Shown: one piece after another, positions 6,732 through 7,758 of the stretch
Layout of the letters: every line of letters starts with the position of its first letter
Numbering within the stretch: the stretch's first letter is position 1
NCBI GenBank assembly: GCA_902489185.1
Contig: CABTZC010000091.1
Location: forward strand, 1 to 7,758
Source of the DNA: an uncultured Brevibacterium sp.
GTDB taxonomy: Bacteria > Actinomycetota > Actinomycetes > Actinomycetales > Brevibacteriaceae
DNA length: 7,758 bases
Reading direction: 5' to 3'
Notes under the pieces: generated by a model
Seen by the model: only the letters and a program-made list of their open reading frames with translations
Told to the model about the DNA's origin: nothing
Databases searched by the model: none
Translations under genes and position numbers: made by a program

Positions 6732-7391
6732 ATGACGGCGACGTTAGTAGACTGGGAGCTGATGGAGAAAAACACTGTTACCGCTCCCAGCGACCACGAC
6801 ATAGATCTGAGTACAGAAACGGAAGACGAGCGTCGTGCGCGTTTTGAAAACGAGGCACTCGAATACGTTAACCAGCTGTACGCGGCCGCTTTGCGCATGA
6901 CGCGCAACCCGGCAGATGCTGAAGATCTGGTGCAGGAAGCGTATCTCAAGGCGTATGCCGCGTTTCATCAGTACCAGCCGGGAACCAATCTCAAGGCGTG
7001 GCTTTACCGCATTCTGACGAATACCTTCATTAATTCGTATCGCAAGAAACAGCGCCAGCCACAAGAAACGGGTGGCGACACCATCGAAGATTGGCAGATT
7101 GCTCGTGCCGCCAACCACACGTCGTCTGATGGAAAATCAGCGGAAATCGAAGCACTTGAGCGGATCCCAGACTCTGACATCAAGAAGGCTTTGCAAGCAC
7201 TTCCCGACGACTTCCGCATGGTCGTGTATTACGCGGACGTCGAAGGGCTCCCGTACAAGGAGATCTCGCAAATTATGGATACGCCCATGGGGACCGTGAT
7301 GTCGCGCCTTCACCGAGGTCGTCGCCAGTTGCGGGAGATGCTGGCTGATTACGCTGCCGAAAGAGGTTTTGGAGAGGGGGCAGGTTCATGA
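6732..7391 (+). CDS. sigR: ECF RNA polymerase sigma factor, SigR/SigH (thiol-oxidative stress) type
   Basis: A 219-residue extracytoplasmic-function sigma factor. Region 2 spans about residues 38-108 and holds LRMTRNPADAEDLVQEAYLK (54-73) and GTNLKAWLYRILTNTF (84-99) then INSYRKKQR; this combination is the signature of Streptomyces SigR and mycobacterial SigH. Region 4 (about 150-202) includes ALPDDFR, the -35-reading helix area around YKEISQIMDTPMGTVMSRLHRGRRQLRE. It directs RNA polymerase to thioredoxin, mycothiol and protein-quality genes after thiol oxidation. The start is ATG 6732, with GAGGTGA at 6723-6729. A second in-frame ATG at 6762 (behind GGGAG) would give 209 residues. Its TGA overlaps the rsrA ATG. 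The reading frame is open far upstream, which matters for a possible longer isoform. Confidence 0.93.
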   Translation: MTATLVDWELMEKNTVTAPSDHDIDLSTETEDERRARFENEALEYVNQLYAAALRMTRNPADAEDLVQEAYLKAYAAFHQYQPGTNLKAWLYRILTNTFINSYRKKQRQPQETGGDTIEDWQIARAANHTSSDGKSAEIEALERIPDSDIKKALQALPDDFRMVVYYADVEGLPYKEISQIMDTPMGTVMSRLHRGRRQLREMLADYAAERGFGEGAGS

Positions 7392-7663
7392 CAGACGGAA
7401 AGTCCTGGTCGCAAAGTCGACTGGAGTCACTCGAACGGATTTACGCGTTTCTCGACGGCGAGGCGAATGATGATGCGATTCGTGCCATTCAAGAGCACCT
7501 GCAGTGTTGTCCCGAATGCGAACACGAATACAAGATCGAGGCGCTCATGAAAGAACTGGTGCGTCGTTCGTGTTGCCACGACCAAGCACCGCAGGGGCTA
7601 GTCGAACGGATTCGTGCGCGTATCACCGTTGAACGTACAAGCATCACATATCATCGCGAATGA
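7388..7663 (+). CDS. rsrA: Zinc-binding anti-sigma factor of the RsrA/RshA type
   Basis: A 91-residue ZAS-family anti-sigma factor, expected to hold SigR inactive while reduced and to release it on disulfide stress. The core motif is intact: H37, C41 and C44 (HxxxCxxC), followed by EYKIEALMKELVRRSCC, where C62 and C63 match the CC pair of Streptomyces RsrA. The helix RIYAFLDGE (17-25) fits the family N-terminus. The oddity is that there is no cysteine before C40: the place of Streptomyces Cys11 is occupied by R11. An extra C40 adjoins C41. The start ATG 7388 overlaps the sigR stop (ATGA), after a G-rich stretch that includes GGAG at 7371-7374, so the two proteins are probably made in step. 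No in-frame upstream start would add an N-terminal cysteine. Confidence 0.9.
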   Translation: MTDGKSWSQSRLESLERIYAFLDGEANDDAIRAIQEHLQCCPECEHEYKIEALMKELVRRSCCHDQAPQGLVERIRARITVERTSITYHRE

Positions 7664-7688
7664 CGAACGAACGCGCTTAGACAAAAAA

Positions 7689-7730
7689 GAAGAGGGCCCG
7701 GTGAGAAACTCCCCTGCCCTCTTCCTTTAT
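7689..7730. terminator. Strong bidirectional intrinsic terminator after rsrA
   Basis: GAAGAGGGC (7689-7697) pairs perfectly with GCCCTCTTC (7716-7724). The loop can extend the stem through GG-GAG with CTC-CC around an AAA loop, with one T bulged. On the + strand the tail is CTTTAT; on the - strand the stem is followed by a run of six T (complement of 7683-7688). It ends the sigR-rsrA transcript 25 nt after rsrA. The better tail is on the minus strand, so it probably also stops a convergent gene to the right of the window. Confidence 0.85.
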
Positions 7731-7758
7731 CGCCTTGACGGGGTTTAGTGGGGAGGCC

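Noticed and set aside
6599..6949. Longer N-terminus of the DoxX-like gene, up to 274 residues
   Set aside because: The added 100 or so residues are antisense to sigR region 2 and not DoxX-like. The family homology begins at SLVRLIARP, next to the GTG with a good ribosome site.
7735..7758. TTGACG at 7735-7740 as the -35 box of a downstream promoter
   Set aside because: The matching -10 would fall at or beyond the window end, so it cannot be assessed.
1..7758. Mobile elements, CRISPR arrays, tRNA/rRNA genes or prophage remnants
   Set aside because: No array of spaced direct repeats, terminal inverted repeats, transposase or integrase motifs, or tRNA cloverleaf was seen; gene spacing is that of a stable core-genome region.

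Overview
The window looks like an ordinary chromosomal stretch of an actinobacterium (Actinomycetota, perhaps a Micrococcales/Actinomycetales-type organism). The support is a moderately high GC content by eye, frequent GTG starts, and above all a SigR/RsrA-type sigma/anti-sigma pair next to aroA, rsgA and hisN, a neighbourhood I associate with this phylum. I see no phage, transposon, CRISPR, tRNA or rRNA. Genus cannot be named safely from the sequence alone.

Left part (1-1779, + strand): a short hairpin-bearing leader, a GNAT-family N-acetyltransferase (79-555), then an AT-rich gap and a class V PLP-dependent aminotransferase (592-1725). The second gene has no visible Shine-Dalgarno sequence and may be leaderless. 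A GC-rich hairpin (1742-1773) sits between it and the convergent gene to its right.

Middle (1780-6598, - strand): a compact five-gene run read right to left: DoxX-like membrane protein, aroA (shikimate pathway), rsgA (ribosome assembly GTPase), hisN (histidinol-phosphate phosphatase) and a class I/II aminotransferase of the DapC/kynurenine-aminotransferase type. Two junctions are 4-nt GTGA overlaps, one gap is 5 nt and one is 52 nt. With the DoxX start preferred here, all five genes start with GTG. This is probably one transcript joining housekeeping amino-acid biosynthesis and ribosome maturation.

Right part (6599-7758, + strand): a divergent promoter region, then sigR (6732-7391) overlapping rsrA (7388-7663) by ATGA, and a strong bidirectional terminator hairpin (7689-7730). 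Upstream of sigR lies GGGAAT-N18-GTT, which matches the SigR/SigH promoter consensus, so the thiol-stress sigma factor is probably autoregulated. The site overlaps a candidate promoter for the DoxX-headed operon. The anti-sigma factor keeps the HxxxCxxC zinc motif but has no cysteine where Streptomyces RsrA carries its N-terminal redox cysteine.

I find no convincing wholly new system. The points most worth a second look are the altered cysteine pattern of RsrA, the overlapping divergent promoters linking SigR with a DoxX protein, and the aminotransferase translationally coupled to hisN.
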